Source of the DNA: Pseudomonas capeferrum
Lineage (GTDB): Bacteria > Pseudomonadota > Gammaproteobacteria > Pseudomonadales > Pseudomonadaceae
Reading direction: 5' to 3'
DNA length: 64,000 nucleotides
Assembly: GCF_013523055.1 (NCBI RefSeq)
Contig: NZ_JAAMQM010000001.1
Coordinates: 1 to 64,000, forward strand
In this document: positions 8,647 to 17,930 of the stretch, in pieces
How positions within the stretch are numbered: position 1 is the first letter of the stretch
Layout of the letters: each line of letters starts with the position of its first letter
Position numbers and translations under genes: made by a program
Notes under the pieces: model-generated
What the model saw: the letters and a program-made list of their open reading frames with translations, nothing else
Told to the model about the DNA's origin: nothing
Database searches by the model: none

Positions 8647-9555
8647 TCAAAACAATCGCTCACTCAGCGCCCGCTCAAGGACGATTCCCGGGCTCCAGCC
8701 CAAGTCCTGCGAGATCTTGCGATTGCTGGACGACCAGTCGGGATGGACAAGCTCATTGACCTTGCTGGGCGTCAACATCGGTTCGCCGCCCGCCAGGCGA
8801 TGCCAGGCCAGATTCAGCTGTGAAAGCAGCCTCAGCAGTGGCGCGGACACACTGATCACGCGCACGGGCGCGCCTCGCGTCGCTGCACCGATGGCCGCCA
8901 GTCGCTGCCAGCCATAACCCGTGCGGGCGCCGTCGTTGAGTTCATAGCGCGCGGCATGGATGGCATCCACCTCCAGCCAGCGCAGGGTTGCTTGGGCGAG
9001 GTCATGTACGTGCAGGAAAGACAGTTGCGCATCCGCCCGGCCCAGCCGGGGCAACCAGCCACGCAACAGGCTGGCGAATAACGGCTGCAGTTCGCGATCG
9101 CCTGGCCCGTATACGGCCGTGGGGCGGAAGACACTAAGCCGCATGTCGCCGGCTACCTCGATCGCGGCGTGCTCTGCCGCGAACTTCGATTCGGCGTACC
9201 AGGACAACTCGGGGTGCCGGGCGGCCAGCGAAGAGAACAACAGGAATCGCTCGCTGCCCGCCGCCTTGGCCGCGCGCACCAATCGCAGCGTGCCATCGAC
9301 GTTGCACGCCTGGAAAACCGCTCGGCTGCGCCCTCGTACCTGGCCAGCGCAGTGAATAACCGCCGCCGCACCGCGCACAAGCATGGCCAGAGACTGCTCG
9401 TCTTCCAACGATCCCTCCACCCACGTCACGCTATCGAGACCCTCTACAGGGCGGCGTGTCAGCGCTCTCACCGTGACGCCTCGACCCAGCAGGGCGGCAA
9501 TGATGTGCTGGCCGATGAAGCCACTCGCCCCGGTTATCGCCACTGTCCTGCTCAT
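8647..9555 (-). CDS. cerR: NAD-dependent epimerase/dehydratase-family ceramide reductase (CerR-like)
   Basis: A 302-residue extended SDR protein. The Rossmann motif GASGFIG is at residues 9-15, and the catalytic Tyr120 and Lys124 sit in SWYAESKFAAE. Its ATG overlaps the acyl-AMP ligase stop by 4 bases. In Caulobacter an SDR next to spt and the ACP gene (CerR) reduces the 3-keto group after N-acylation, giving ceramide. The same position and family support that role here. The evidence is family plus context; the substrate is not proven by the sequence. Confidence 0.75.
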   Translation of the reverse strand: MSRTVAITGASGFIGQHIIAALLGRGVTVRALTRRPVEGLDSVTWVEGSLEDEQSLAMLVRGAAAVIHCAGQVRGRSRAVFQACNVDGTLRLVRAAKAAGSERFLLFSSLAARHPELSWYAESKFAAEHAAIEVAGDMRLSVFRPTAVYGPGDRELQPLFASLLRGWLPRLGRADAQLSFLHVHDLAQATLRWLEVDAIHAARYELNDGARTGYGWQRLAAIGAATRGAPVRVISVSAPLLRLLSQLNLAWHRLAGGEPMLTPSKVNELVHPDWSSSNRKISQDLGWSPGIVLERALSERLF

Positions 9556-11303
9556 CCGGCGATGGCTACTGTCGGCTGCAACAAGATGTTATCGAGCACG
9601 CTCAGGTAGCGCCGCTTTGCCTCAGCTCGCGCAGGCTTGCCGGACGACGTTCGCGGAATGCTCTGCGGCGGCACCAACTGGATGTCGACGCTGACCCCGA
9701 ACTCGCTCTGGATACGTCCCGACAGTGAGCGGACCATGAGCTCGCGCGATGCCTGCGAGCTTATGCGGCACTGGATCTGCATGACCACCACGGCTTCGTC
9801 GCCCTGCGCCGTCACGAATGCAATCGCATCGCCAGGGCGAACGTCCGGCTCGCCTTCGGCCACATGCTCGATGTCCTGGGGCCAGATGTTGCGGCCCCGG
9901 ATGATGATCAGGTCTTTCGTGCGGCCGGTCACATACAGGTTGCCGTCGAGCAGGTAACCCAGGTCGCCGGTGTCCAGCCACTGCTTGGCTTGCAACTGGG
10001 CCTGTGATTCCGGGTCGCGGAAGTAGCCGCTCATCAGACTTGGGCCGGCAATGAATATCTGCCCCACTTCCCTTTCAGCCAATACGCTGCCGTGGGCATT
10101 GCGGATTTCGATTTTGTGGCCAGGCAACGCCCGGCCACAATTGACGAACGTGCTTACCGCACGGGTGCGCGCCGTAGGCGGGATGGCTTTGCCACTCTGT
10201 TCGAGTACCTCACGGTCGACTTTGTCAGCCTGCAATCCCTTGACTGCATCTGCGAAGCTGACTGCCAAGGTGTTCTCGGCCAGACCGTAGCAGGGCATGA
10301 AGGTGCCAGGCTTGAAGTTGGCCGCCGCGAAACGCTCGGCGAATTGCGTCAGCGCACCGAACGGCACCGGCTCTGCGCCAACACCGGCGACACGCCAGCT
10401 GGACAGGTCAAGTTCGGCCAGATCCTTGTCACTGCAACGGCGCAGGCACAGGTTGTAGCCGAACGGAGGCGCCACTGAAACGGTGCCGCGGTTGCGGCTG
10501 ATCAGTTTCAACCACTGCAAAGGGCGCATGGCGAAGTCTTGGGTGCGCAGGTAGTCGACCGACAACTGCGTGGCCACCGGCGTCAGCACAAAGCCCACCA
10601 GGCCCATGTCGTGATAGAAAGGCAACCAGGAAATACAGCGATCACCTTCGCGCAGCTTGATGCCGTCGCGACTGATGACCTGCAAATTGGCCATCACCGC
10701 GCGCTGTGTGATGACCACCCCACGAGGAAAGCGCGTACTGCCCGAGGTGTACTGAAGGTAGGCAATGTCATCGGCAGACGGACGACGCAGCTCCACGTCT
10801 GCCTCGGGCAAGGCATCGATGTCGGCGCCGCTCAGGATGGGCATCGGCGGCAACAGGACGGCGGCCTCATGGACCAATGGCAGCCATTGCTCGTTACCGC
10901 AGACGGCACCGGGGCTGCAGCTGGTCAATAGGCCCCGCAGCTTTTCCACATAGGAAGCGTGCTGGCCCAACCCCATCGGAATCGGCAGAGGTACCGGAAT
11001 CAGCCCGGCATACTGGCAGGCAAAGAACACTTCGACGAACGTCGCGCAGGTGTCGGCAATCAGCGCCACACGGTCGCCTTTGACCAGCCCCAGACCGAGC
11101 AGGCGACGGGCGATCATGAGCGCGCGCCTTTTCAGCATACGATACTCGAATGAACTAACCAGCTGACTGCGCCGATCATAGAAGTTCATCCCCGCCTTGC
11201 CGGTGGCAGCATAATCCAATGCGTCGACCAGACTACTGAAGTCGGCATGCCGCATGCGAATGGAACTTAGTGAGCTTGTTTCTGACATATACAGCACAGC
11301 CAT
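9552..11303 (-). CDS. Fatty acyl-AMP ligase / acyl-ACP synthetase
   Basis: A 583-residue ANL-superfamily adenylating enzyme of the FAAL type. The P-loop-like motif YTSGSTRFPRG is at residues 185-195. PFYHDMGLVGF, GLAENTLAVSF, DTGDLGYL and the C-terminal RTSSGKPARAEAKRRY lysine region are visible. ATG 11303 is preceded by AGAAGG at good spacing; ATG 11288 is an alternative. It is the first gene of the leftward block and should activate a fatty acid and load it onto the adjacent ACP for Spt. Confidence 0.85.
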   Translation of the reverse strand: MAVLYMSETSSLSSIRMRHADFSSLVDALDYAATGKAGMNFYDRRSQLVSSFEYRMLKRRALMIARRLLGLGLVKGDRVALIADTCATFVEVFFACQYAGLIPVPLPIPMGLGQHASYVEKLRGLLTSCSPGAVCGNEQWLPLVHEAAVLLPPMPILSGADIDALPEADVELRRPSADDIAYLQYTSGSTRFPRGVVITQRAVMANLQVISRDGIKLREGDRCISWLPFYHDMGLVGFVLTPVATQLSVDYLRTQDFAMRPLQWLKLISRNRGTVSVAPPFGYNLCLRRCSDKDLAELDLSSWRVAGVGAEPVPFGALTQFAERFAAANFKPGTFMPCYGLAENTLAVSFADAVKGLQADKVDREVLEQSGKAIPPTARTRAVSTFVNCGRALPGHKIEIRNAHGSVLAEREVGQIFIAGPSLMSGYFRDPESQAQLQAKQWLDTGDLGYLLDGNLYVTGRTKDLIIIRGRNIWPQDIEHVAEGEPDVRPGDAIAFVTAQGDEAVVVMQIQCRISSQASRELMVRSLSGRIQSEFGVSVDIQLVPPQSIPRTSSGKPARAEAKRRYLSVLDNILLQPTVAIAG

Positions 11304-11650
11304 AAAGTTGAACCTTCTGCCTATCGCAAACGCAGCAGCCCCATCGGCAGAGGTTATTCGGCAGATGCGGTTATCAGGCGGCGATAGAGATGAAACCGCG
11401 GAACGCCTCCGCAGCCGGCAAACGATTGCAGCAGACGCGGCGCTGGCGTTTCGCTTGAACTCGATACGGCGCGAAGATTAACAGCTGCCCGTTCCTGGAT
11501 AATTATTCATTTATAAGATACCGGGCATCTGAAATGGCGATGGCGCGGGGGATGTACAAACTCCGAAAATAACGGTTTCATTTACGCCACCGTATTGTTG
11601 CAACCGCCGTGCGTTCTGAAATCCCCCAGCTTTTCGAGTTTAGGTCAGTC
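11304..11650. promoter_or_regulatory. Divergent intergenic region of the sphingolipid locus
   Basis: About 350 bases separate the first genes of the two divergent blocks, so promoters for both should lie here. An AT-rich patch at about 11495-11525 (containing TTATAAGATA) is the best candidate for a -10 region. I find no clear palindromic operator. No open frame in it looks coding. Confidence 0.4.
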
Positions 11651-12775
11651 ATGATTTTCATAGAACAGGTCAGCGATAAGGCTGGACTGAAAGACTTCAT
11701 CTCATTGCCCTCCCACTTATATGCCGGGGACCCTAACTGGATTGAACCTCTGCACATCGAGCGCCTGGAGCATCTCTCCGCGAAGAACCCTGCCTCGGAC
11801 CACATCCGCTGGCAGGCGTGGGTTGCACGGCGGGGGGACACCGTGGTGGGTCGTATCACCGCCCAGGTTGATTCGCTGCATCGTGAGTTGCACGGTTCAG
11901 ATACCGGCCATTTCGGCATGCTCGATGCGATCGACGATGAAGAGGTTTTTCGCGCGTTGACGCACACCGCCGAGACCTGGCTGAAGCAGCAAGGGACGCG
12001 CATCATTACCGGCCCCTTCGGGCTGAACATCAATCAGGAAAGCGGCTTGCTGGTCGATGGCTTCGACACCCCGCCGTCGGCGTTGATGAACCATGGCAAG
12101 CCCTACTACGCGCAACGCCTGGAACAGCAAGGTTATAGCAAGGGGATGGACCTGCTGGCGTACTGGATGCGCCGGGACGATCTGAACTTCACCCCTGCCC
12201 TTGCCTCCATGATGGACCGCATGCGCAGCCGCGTACGCATCCGGCAACTGGATCGCACGCGCTTCGCGCAAGAGATGCAGGTGCTGCGCGAGGTGTTCAA
12301 CGACGCCTGGCAGAACAATTGGGGGTACGTACCGTTCACCGAGCGCGAGTTCGATGAGATGGGCGCGCAACTGAAATTCCTGGTGCCCGACGACATGATC
12401 TACATTGCCGAGTTCGACGGCCAGCCGTGCGCCTTCATTGTTGCGTTGCCTAATATCAACGAAGCGATGGCCGATCTGGGTGGGCGCTTGCTGCCCCTGG
12501 GCTGGGCCAAGTTGCTGTGGCGCCTGAAAGTCAGTGGCGTGCGGACCGCACGCGTGCCCTTGATGGGTGTGCGTCAAGAGCTCCAGTTCAGCCGTTTGGG
12601 GCCGATAATCGCGTTGCTGCTTATCGAAGCATTGAAGGCGCCTTTCCAGGCACGCGATATCGTGGCACTGGAAATGTCCTGGATCCTTGAATCCAACTCC
12701 GGTATGCAGACCATCCTGCAACGCATCGGTGCCGATCCCTACAAGCGGTACCGCCTGTATGAAAAATCCATCTGA
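11651..12775 (+). CDS. bcerS: Bacterial ceramide synthase (GNAT-fold N-acyltransferase)
   Basis: A 374-residue protein opening with FIEQVSDKAGLKDFISLPSH and DPNWIEPLHIERL, typical of the large GNAT-like family that contains Caulobacter ceramide synthase. Length and family match that enzyme, which transfers an acyl chain to the amino group of 3-ketosphinganine. ATG 11651 has AGG at 7 bases; an in-frame GTG at 11609 is less likely. It begins the rightward block, opposite spt, acp and cerR. Uncharacterised members of the family occur outside sphingolipid loci, so the assignment depends partly on context. Confidence 0.8.
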   Translation: MIFIEQVSDKAGLKDFISLPSHLYAGDPNWIEPLHIERLEHLSAKNPASDHIRWQAWVARRGDTVVGRITAQVDSLHRELHGSDTGHFGMLDAIDDEEVFRALTHTAETWLKQQGTRIITGPFGLNINQESGLLVDGFDTPPSALMNHGKPYYAQRLEQQGYSKGMDLLAYWMRRDDLNFTPALASMMDRMRSRVRIRQLDRTRFAQEMQVLREVFNDAWQNNWGYVPFTEREFDEMGAQLKFLVPDDMIYIAEFDGQPCAFIVALPNINEAMADLGGRLLPLGWAKLLWRLKVSGVRTARVPLMGVRQELQFSRLGPIIALLLIEALKAPFQARDIVALEMSWILESNSGMQTILQRIGADPYKRYRLYEKSI

Positions 12776-13589
12776 GCGGCGGCGCTTCGACGCGATAGTG
12801 CTGGGCGCCGATCGCCACGGCAACGACCCCATCGCAGCACTGGGCGCAGCGGGCTGCAAGGCACTGACGCCGATCGCAGGCGTACCGATGTTACACCGCG
12901 TGCTGGGCGCGTTGACCGATAGCGCGCTGGTTGACCAGATCACTTTGGTAGGACCGTCATCTGCGCTTCTGGAAAAGGATGCTCATTTCCGCTCGCTGGT
13001 CAGCACCGGGCGGGCCGGCTTTCTGCCCCCCTTGGCGACGCCTGCGGCGAGCGTCAGCCGGGCGCTTGCCCGGCGCACGCGCTGGCCGGTGCTGGTGACG
13101 ACCGCCGACCACGCACTGCTGCGCGCTGACATCGTCGATTATTTCCTGACGCAATCAGCCAGGCTCGATTGCGATGTAACCGTTGCGGTCACACCGTTGG
13201 CGGCCGTCCTCGAGCGATTCCCGGGAACCGCCAGGACGGCGATTCGGCTCAAGGGCGGGCCCTATTGCGGGAGCAACCTGTTCGCCTTCCTTACACCAGA
13301 AGGCGCCAAGGTGGCGCAGTACTGGAAAGGCATGGAACAAGCGCGCAAACACCCACGGCAAGTCGTGGCGCGGGCGCTGGGTACATGGGCCACAGCCCGG
13401 TATCTGCTAGGCCAACTGTCGCTTGACCATGCCCTGGCCCAGCTGTCGAAGGCCTTGGGCATCAGAATTGGCGCCGTGGTCATGCCGTTTCCAGAGGCTG
13501 CGGTCGATGTGGATTCGACCAACGACTTCGCACTGGTGGAGCGCACGCTGCGCGAGATGGCCGAGAACCACACCGCGCCTGCCACCTGA
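12759..13589 (+). CDS. MobA-like nucleotidyltransferase
   Basis: A 276-residue NTP-transferase-3-type protein. The N-terminus FDAIVLGADRHG is followed by CKALTPIAGVPMLHRVLGAL (sugar-nucleotidyltransferase-like NTP-binding Lys), and TTADHALL (Asp117) is the metal-binding site. The start ATG lies inside the end of bcerS (17-base overlap); the longer frame has an unnatural Cys/Pro-rich N-terminus. It may activate a small polar head group as a CDP or NDP derivative for transfer to ceramide. That role is inferred from the locus. Confidence 0.75.
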   Translation: MKNPSERRRFDAIVLGADRHGNDPIAALGAAGCKALTPIAGVPMLHRVLGALTDSALVDQITLVGPSSALLEKDAHFRSLVSTGRAGFLPPLATPAASVSRALARRTRWPVLVTTADHALLRADIVDYFLTQSARLDCDVTVAVTPLAAVLERFPGTARTAIRLKGGPYCGSNLFAFLTPEGAKVAQYWKGMEQARKHPRQVVARALGTWATARYLLGQLSLDHALAQLSKALGIRIGAVVMPFPEAAVDVDSTNDFALVERTLREMAENHTAPAT

Positions 13590-13653
13590 TCCGCTGGCGC
13601 TGCCCACCCCTCCCCCACTGCACGGCTCACGCCGCATTGAAGGCTCGCGGTAC

Positions 13654-14727
13654 ATGTTAACGATTGAGCGCTACATCATTGCAGAAGTGCGTCGTCCAGT
13701 GACGATGATGGTCGGCTTCCTGACCTTCGTGTTCGCCAGCTACTCGGCCGAGCGCTACCTGACCGAGGCAGCCAACGGCACTTTGGCCCTGAGCGTGGTA
13801 GTGGACATTGTCTTCTACAAAGTCCTGATCGCGCTGGAAATGCTCCTGCCAGTCGGGCTTTATGCTGCGGTCGCGATCGCGCTGGGCAGGCTGTACAACG
13901 ATTCCGAAATCACCGCGCTGCTGGCCTCGGGCGTCAGCCCGCTGCGCATTTACCGTGCAGTCTTGATCATCGCCACGCCCCTGGCACTGGCGGTGACAGT
14001 GTTGTCTTTTTATGGTCGCCCGTGGGCCTATGCTCAAGCCTATCGGCTGGAGCAACTCTCCCGATCCGACCTGGATGTCAGCCACCTGCAGGCACAACGA
14101 TTCAACCTCAACGACGACAACGGCCGCATGATCCTGGCGCAGCGCATCGACCAGGGCGCCAACCGGCTCACCGATGCGCTGATCTTTGACCCAGGTGAAG
14201 GCAAGAGCCGTATCTTCCGCGCCAAAGTGGCGACCGTTACCGATCCTGATCCTGCTGCACCGGCATTGACGCTGCAGCAGGGCAGCACCTACACGCTTGA
14301 TCACCATGGCAGCAAAGACACCGTGCTGACCTACAAGCAGCTAATGCTGCGACTCAAGCCCATCGAGCAAACGGCTGAGTCAAGACGCAAGTCCACCCCA
14401 AGCGCAGCGCTGGCGGTCTCGGCATTACCGCAGAATAAGGCCGAACTGCAATGGCGCGAAAGCCGTGGGCTGATTGCCGTCCTGCTGGGCTTGCTGGCGG
14501 TGCCGCTCAGTCGCACGGCGCCGCGCAAGGGGCGTTTTTCTACCCTGCTGCCGATCGCGGTGCTGTTCACGGTGGTCTTCTACGGCGGCAACCTGTGCCG
14601 CACGCTGGTGGCTAATGGCGTGTTGCCCGTGACCCCAGGCTTGTGGCTGGTCCCGATGCTGATGCTAGTTGGCTTGGGTGGGTTGATTGCCCGTGACCTG
14701 CGCCTGCTGCCGAAGCGCTCACGATGA
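13654..14727 (+). CDS. LptF paralogue (LPS-export-type permease)
   Basis: A 357-residue YjgP/YjgQ-family permease. It opens LTIERYIIAEVRRPVTMMV, has three N-terminal membrane helices with ALLASGVSPLRIY (coupling-helix region), a periplasmic beta-jellyroll middle (about residues 120-260) and three C-terminal helices ending in a basic tail. ATG 13654 follows GAAGG. Housekeeping lptF normally sits beside pepA; this copy sits between nucleotidyltransferase and kinase genes of a sphingolipid locus. No LptB ATPase gene is in the window, so it would borrow a shared LptB. Inference: it forms a dedicated permease with the next gene. Confidence 0.88.
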   Translation: MLTIERYIIAEVRRPVTMMVGFLTFVFASYSAERYLTEAANGTLALSVVVDIVFYKVLIALEMLLPVGLYAAVAIALGRLYNDSEITALLASGVSPLRIYRAVLIIATPLALAVTVLSFYGRPWAYAQAYRLEQLSRSDLDVSHLQAQRFNLNDDNGRMILAQRIDQGANRLTDALIFDPGEGKSRIFRAKVATVTDPDPAAPALTLQQGSTYTLDHHGSKDTVLTYKQLMLRLKPIEQTAESRRKSTPSAALAVSALPQNKAELQWRESRGLIAVLLGLLAVPLSRTAPRKGRFSTLLPIAVLFTVVFYGGNLCRTLVANGVLPVTPGLWLVPMLMLVGLGGLIARDLRLLPKRSR

Positions 14728-15803
14728 ATATCTGGAAGCGCTACCTGGTCAAGAATGTGTTCGTAGGTTTCCTCGCCGCCGCAGCGCTGTTGATACCGCT
14801 GTTCACGACCTTCGACCTGATCAACGAACTCGATGATGTGAGCGCTGGCGGTTACCGCTGGACCCAAGCCGTCGCGGTGGTGCTGCTGACGCTGCCTCGT
14901 CGCCTGATCGACCTCGGGCCCTTCATTGCCTTGCTAGGCGGGATCGTCGGGCTTGGGCAACTGGCCATCAGCCAGGAGCTCACCGCCATGCGCGCGGCCG
15001 GTGTGTCGGTCATCAACATCGCCCTGGTCGCCGTCGCCGCCGGTACGATGCTCACGGTGAGCCTCGCGGCGCTGGATGAATGGGTGGCATCCCCGCTTCA
15101 GCAGCGCGCCTTGCAGATGCGGGACGTGGCCATCAACAGCTCTGATGAAGCGGCCAATGCCAGGGGCACCCTTTGGGCCAGGCGCGGCAACGAGGTTGCC
15201 AGAATCGACGCGCTGGCTGCGCACAACCGACCCAAGGGCATCGAGATATTTCGCTACAACCAAGACCTTTCGCTGGCCAGCTATATCCACGCCGACGAGG
15301 CCACAGTCCTCCAGGCAGGCAGCTGGATGCTCAAGCATGTGAACTTCAAGCAATGGAGCAATGGCGAGGAAACGGTGCAGAACCTGAACACCCTGCAGTG
15401 GGCGTCCATCTTTTCCAGCATCTACCTCAAGGAACTCACCCTGCCCAGCGACAGCTTTTCAGTCAAGCAGTTGAGTCGCTATATCCTTTTTCTCAAGGAT
15501 ACCGACCAGCCCGCCGAGCAGTACAGGATCGCGCTCTGGCAGAAGTTCGGCCGACCGATCCTGACCCTGGCGATGATTCTGCTGGCGGTTCCTTTCACGT
15601 TCGTGCAGCAACGGTCCCCCGGACTGGGCAGCCGTCTGGCCGTAGGCGCCATCGTCGGGCTGCTGACCTACGTGGGCAACCAGATCATCGTCAACCTCGG
15701 TTTGCTGTTCACACTTGACCCCGGAATAACCTCGTTATTGCCGCCGCTAATGATACTTAGCGTGGCCCTGGCGCTGGTCTATCGCTTTGATCGGCGTGCC
15801 TGA
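14724..15803 (+). CDS. LptG paralogue (LPS-export-type permease)
   Basis: A 359-residue partner of the preceding LptF-like protein, overlapping it by 4 bases (ATGA). It opens MNIWKRYLVKNVFVGFLAAA. ELTAMRAAGVSVINI is the coupling-helix segment, followed by a periplasmic domain and the C-terminal helix set with ILLAVPFTFVQQRSPGLGSR, a typical LptG signature. LptF and LptG form the heterodimeric membrane part of LptB2FG, which extracts LPS from the inner membrane. The pair here probably extracts a different lipid, presumably the locus product. Confidence 0.88.
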   Translation: MNIWKRYLVKNVFVGFLAAAALLIPLFTTFDLINELDDVSAGGYRWTQAVAVVLLTLPRRLIDLGPFIALLGGIVGLGQLAISQELTAMRAAGVSVINIALVAVAAGTMLTVSLAALDEWVASPLQQRALQMRDVAINSSDEAANARGTLWARRGNEVARIDALAAHNRPKGIEIFRYNQDLSLASYIHADEATVLQAGSWMLKHVNFKQWSNGEETVQNLNTLQWASIFSSIYLKELTLPSDSFSVKQLSRYILFLKDTDQPAEQYRIALWQKFGRPILTLAMILLAVPFTFVQQRSPGLGSRLAVGAIVGLLTYVGNQIIVNLGLLFTLDPGITSLLPPLMILSVALALVYRFDRRA

Positions 15804-15831
15804 CATCGGCAATGAACATGAAACCGCCCCT

Positions 15832-16800
15832 ATGAAAATTCTTCACCGACACCCACAGCGCATTGGCATATTGCTCAACCCGCATAGCGGCCGGGTACGT
15901 CGTGATCTGGCGCGCTTTCGGCTGCTGGTCTGCCGACTTCCCGCCACCCGCGTCGCGCACGTCCACAACCCGGTCGAGATTGAGGAGGCACTCACCAGCT
16001 GGGCGCTGACAGAGACTGATCTGTTGGTGGTGGTCGGCGGCGATGGTACCTTGCAGGCCGCGCTGACGAGCCTGCTGCGCACCCCAGGCATGGGTGTGCC
16101 CAGGGTGTTGGTGGTGCCTGCCGGCACTACCAACATGAGCGCCAGCGCCCTCGGCCTGCGCGGCAGCCCGTTCAAAATCATCAAGGCACTGGCCCGCTGG
16201 CTGAACCTTGAAGGCCCTGAACCGCGCCTGCGTCCGACGGCGGTGCTGCAAGTCCTGAACTCGAACGACCAGCGCGTTCAATGCGGAATGTTCTTTGGGG
16301 CAGGCTCTATCGTCGCGGGGGTCCGCTACTTCCACGAGCGGATCCGGCCAACTGGCCTGAAGGGTGTAATGGGCCCGCTGACTGCATTCGTGCGCATGCT
16401 GCTTGCACTGTTTTCGCGCAATGCACAACGCCTGCTGCCGACCGTGGACGCCAGCATCACGGTTGATCGCACCACGCGCGAAGCCCCGTGGTTGCTGGTA
16501 ATGGGCACCACGCTGGACAGACTGCTGCTGGGCAGCACGCCCTTCTGGGGGACAGAACATGCGCCAATGCGCTTTACCGCGATCTCCAAATCCCCTGCCC
16601 GGCTGTGTCGCGCGTTGCCTGCCGTGCTACGCGGCCGACCGAGCGCCGCCATGCGCGAGGACCCAGGCTATCTGAGCCACAACGTGCACACCGCTGGTAT
16701 CGAGCGCTTGAGCGAATACCTGCTCGACGGCGAGATATTCGAGGTGACCGGAAATGTGGAACTCAAGGCCAGCACACCCGTGTGCTTCCTTACCCTGTGA
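15832..16800 (+). CDS. cpgB: LCB5/DAG-kinase-type lipid kinase, probable ceramide kinase
   Basis: A 322-residue DAGK-catalytic-fold protein. NPHSG (residues 16-20), VVGGDGTLQ (67-75) and VVPAGTTNM (94-102) form the ATP-binding site. A C-terminal beta-sandwich follows with HNVHTAG and LLDGEIFEV (the usual DGE element). ATG 15832 gives the expected N-terminus RIGILLNP; longer starts add unrelated residues. Caulobacter CpgB, of the same family, is a ceramide kinase. Placed among spt, cerR and bcerS homologues, ceramide phosphorylation is the most likely role. A sphinganine or diacylglycerol kinase is an alternative. Confidence 0.75.
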   Translation: MKILHRHPQRIGILLNPHSGRVRRDLARFRLLVCRLPATRVAHVHNPVEIEEALTSWALTETDLLVVVGGDGTLQAALTSLLRTPGMGVPRVLVVPAGTTNMSASALGLRGSPFKIIKALARWLNLEGPEPRLRPTAVLQVLNSNDQRVQCGMFFGAGSIVAGVRYFHERIRPTGLKGVMGPLTAFVRMLLALFSRNAQRLLPTVDASITVDRTTREAPWLLVMGTTLDRLLLGSTPFWGTEHAPMRFTAISKSPARLCRALPAVLRGRPSAAMREDPGYLSHNVHTAGIERLSEYLLDGEIFEVTGNVELKASTPVCFLTL

Positions 16801-16811
16801 GGCAAAGTCCC

Positions 16812-17777
16812 ATGACCCAGACTGAATCCGACCTGGCGTTGGTTGAACTGAAGAAACAGGTTATCCGGGAGCTTGCCCGCCCGATCAACAAAGACCTGCA
16901 TACGTTGAAACACGCCTTGCTGGCAGAGTTCGGCAGCGCTATCTCGGCCATCCTGTTCTACGGTTCGTGCCTTCGTACCCGCAACACCGGGGAAGGGCTA
17001 GTCGACCTGTATATCCTTGTCGATCAGTACCGTGACATCCATCCGTCCAAGGTCAGCCAGTGGGCCAGTGCGTTGCTCCCACCCACCGTCTTTCTGTTCA
17101 AGGCTATCAATGCGACTGGCAACGAGATACGCGCGAAATGCGCGATCCTGTCCCTTGACGACTTTGAGCGCGGCAACCGGAGCTGGTTTCAAAGCTACCT
17201 GTGGGCGCGCTTCGCCCAACCCAGTCGGCTGGTGTTCAGCCGCACCCCCATGACCGGATTACGGATTGAAGACGCGGTTTGCCACGCAGTACGGCGCCTC
17301 ATATCCGAAACCATCGCTCTACAGCCGGCAATGTTCAATAACGAAACCTTCTGGACCCGTGCGTTGACGTTTACCTATGGCACTGAACTGCGCCCCGAGA
17401 ACAGCGAACGTCCGGCCTTGATCGCACGCCAGAACCACGATTACTTCTCCGGTCTGCTGGAAGCGTCTTGCAGGGTACTTGGCGCTGGCTATGTCGGCGC
17501 TCAGGACGAGAAGCTGTACATCAACCATACCAGCCCGGAACAACAGCGACGCCAGGCAATGACTTGGCGGGTCAGGCGCATACAGGGCCAGGCATTGAAT
17601 GTACTGCGCTTGACCAGGTCACTGTTCACGGTCAAGGGCGGCGTGGATTACGCCATCTGGAAACTGGAGCGGCACTGGGGCAAGCCAATCGAGCACGCCG
17701 ACCGCTTGCGCCGCTACCCGCTCATTTTTTGCTGGCCGCTGCTCTGGCAGCTGCTGAAAAAACGGCGTGCGCCGTAA
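16812..17777 (+). CDS. Nucleotidyltransferase-fold protein, Tam41-like
   Basis: A 321-residue protein starting at ATG 16812, 11 bases after the lipid kinase. FYGSCLRTRNTG (Gly-Ser at 51-52) followed by VDLYILVD (Asp65, Asp71) looks like the Gly-Ser and Asp-x-Asp-like core of nucleotidyltransferases. The arrangement recalls Tam41, the mitochondrial CDP-diacylglycerol synthase. The basic C-terminus ends KKRRAP. If correct, it could make a CDP-linked intermediate from ceramide phosphate or a related lipid. This is a weak-homology inference; an uncharacterised family is equally possible. Confidence 0.55.
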   Translation: MTQTESDLALVELKKQVIRELARPINKDLHTLKHALLAEFGSAISAILFYGSCLRTRNTGEGLVDLYILVDQYRDIHPSKVSQWASALLPPTVFLFKAINATGNEIRAKCAILSLDDFERGNRSWFQSYLWARFAQPSRLVFSRTPMTGLRIEDAVCHAVRRLISETIALQPAMFNNETFWTRALTFTYGTELRPENSERPALIARQNHDYFSGLLEASCRVLGAGYVGAQDEKLYINHTSPEQQRRQAMTWRVRRIQGQALNVLRLTRSLFTVKGGVDYAIWKLERHWGKPIEHADRLRRYPLIFCWPLLWQLLKKRRAP

Positions 17778-17930
17778 CCCTGCCGATTTTGACCCCTCAG
17801 GACTTTCCAACGGCCGCCAAGAAGGCGGCTTCGGTATCGAAGAAAAAGCGCAAGCACTCTACATCAAGCCTCCAAGCGCCAGACCTACAGGGCAGCAAGA
17901 GGCGCAAATGCCTACTGAAATGAGGAAACT

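Noticed and set aside
17813..17829. GCCGCC-loop-GGCGGC hairpin as a terminator of the rightward sphingolipid block
   Set aside because: No T-run follows, so termination cannot be claimed. It is only mentioned with the thioesterase gene.
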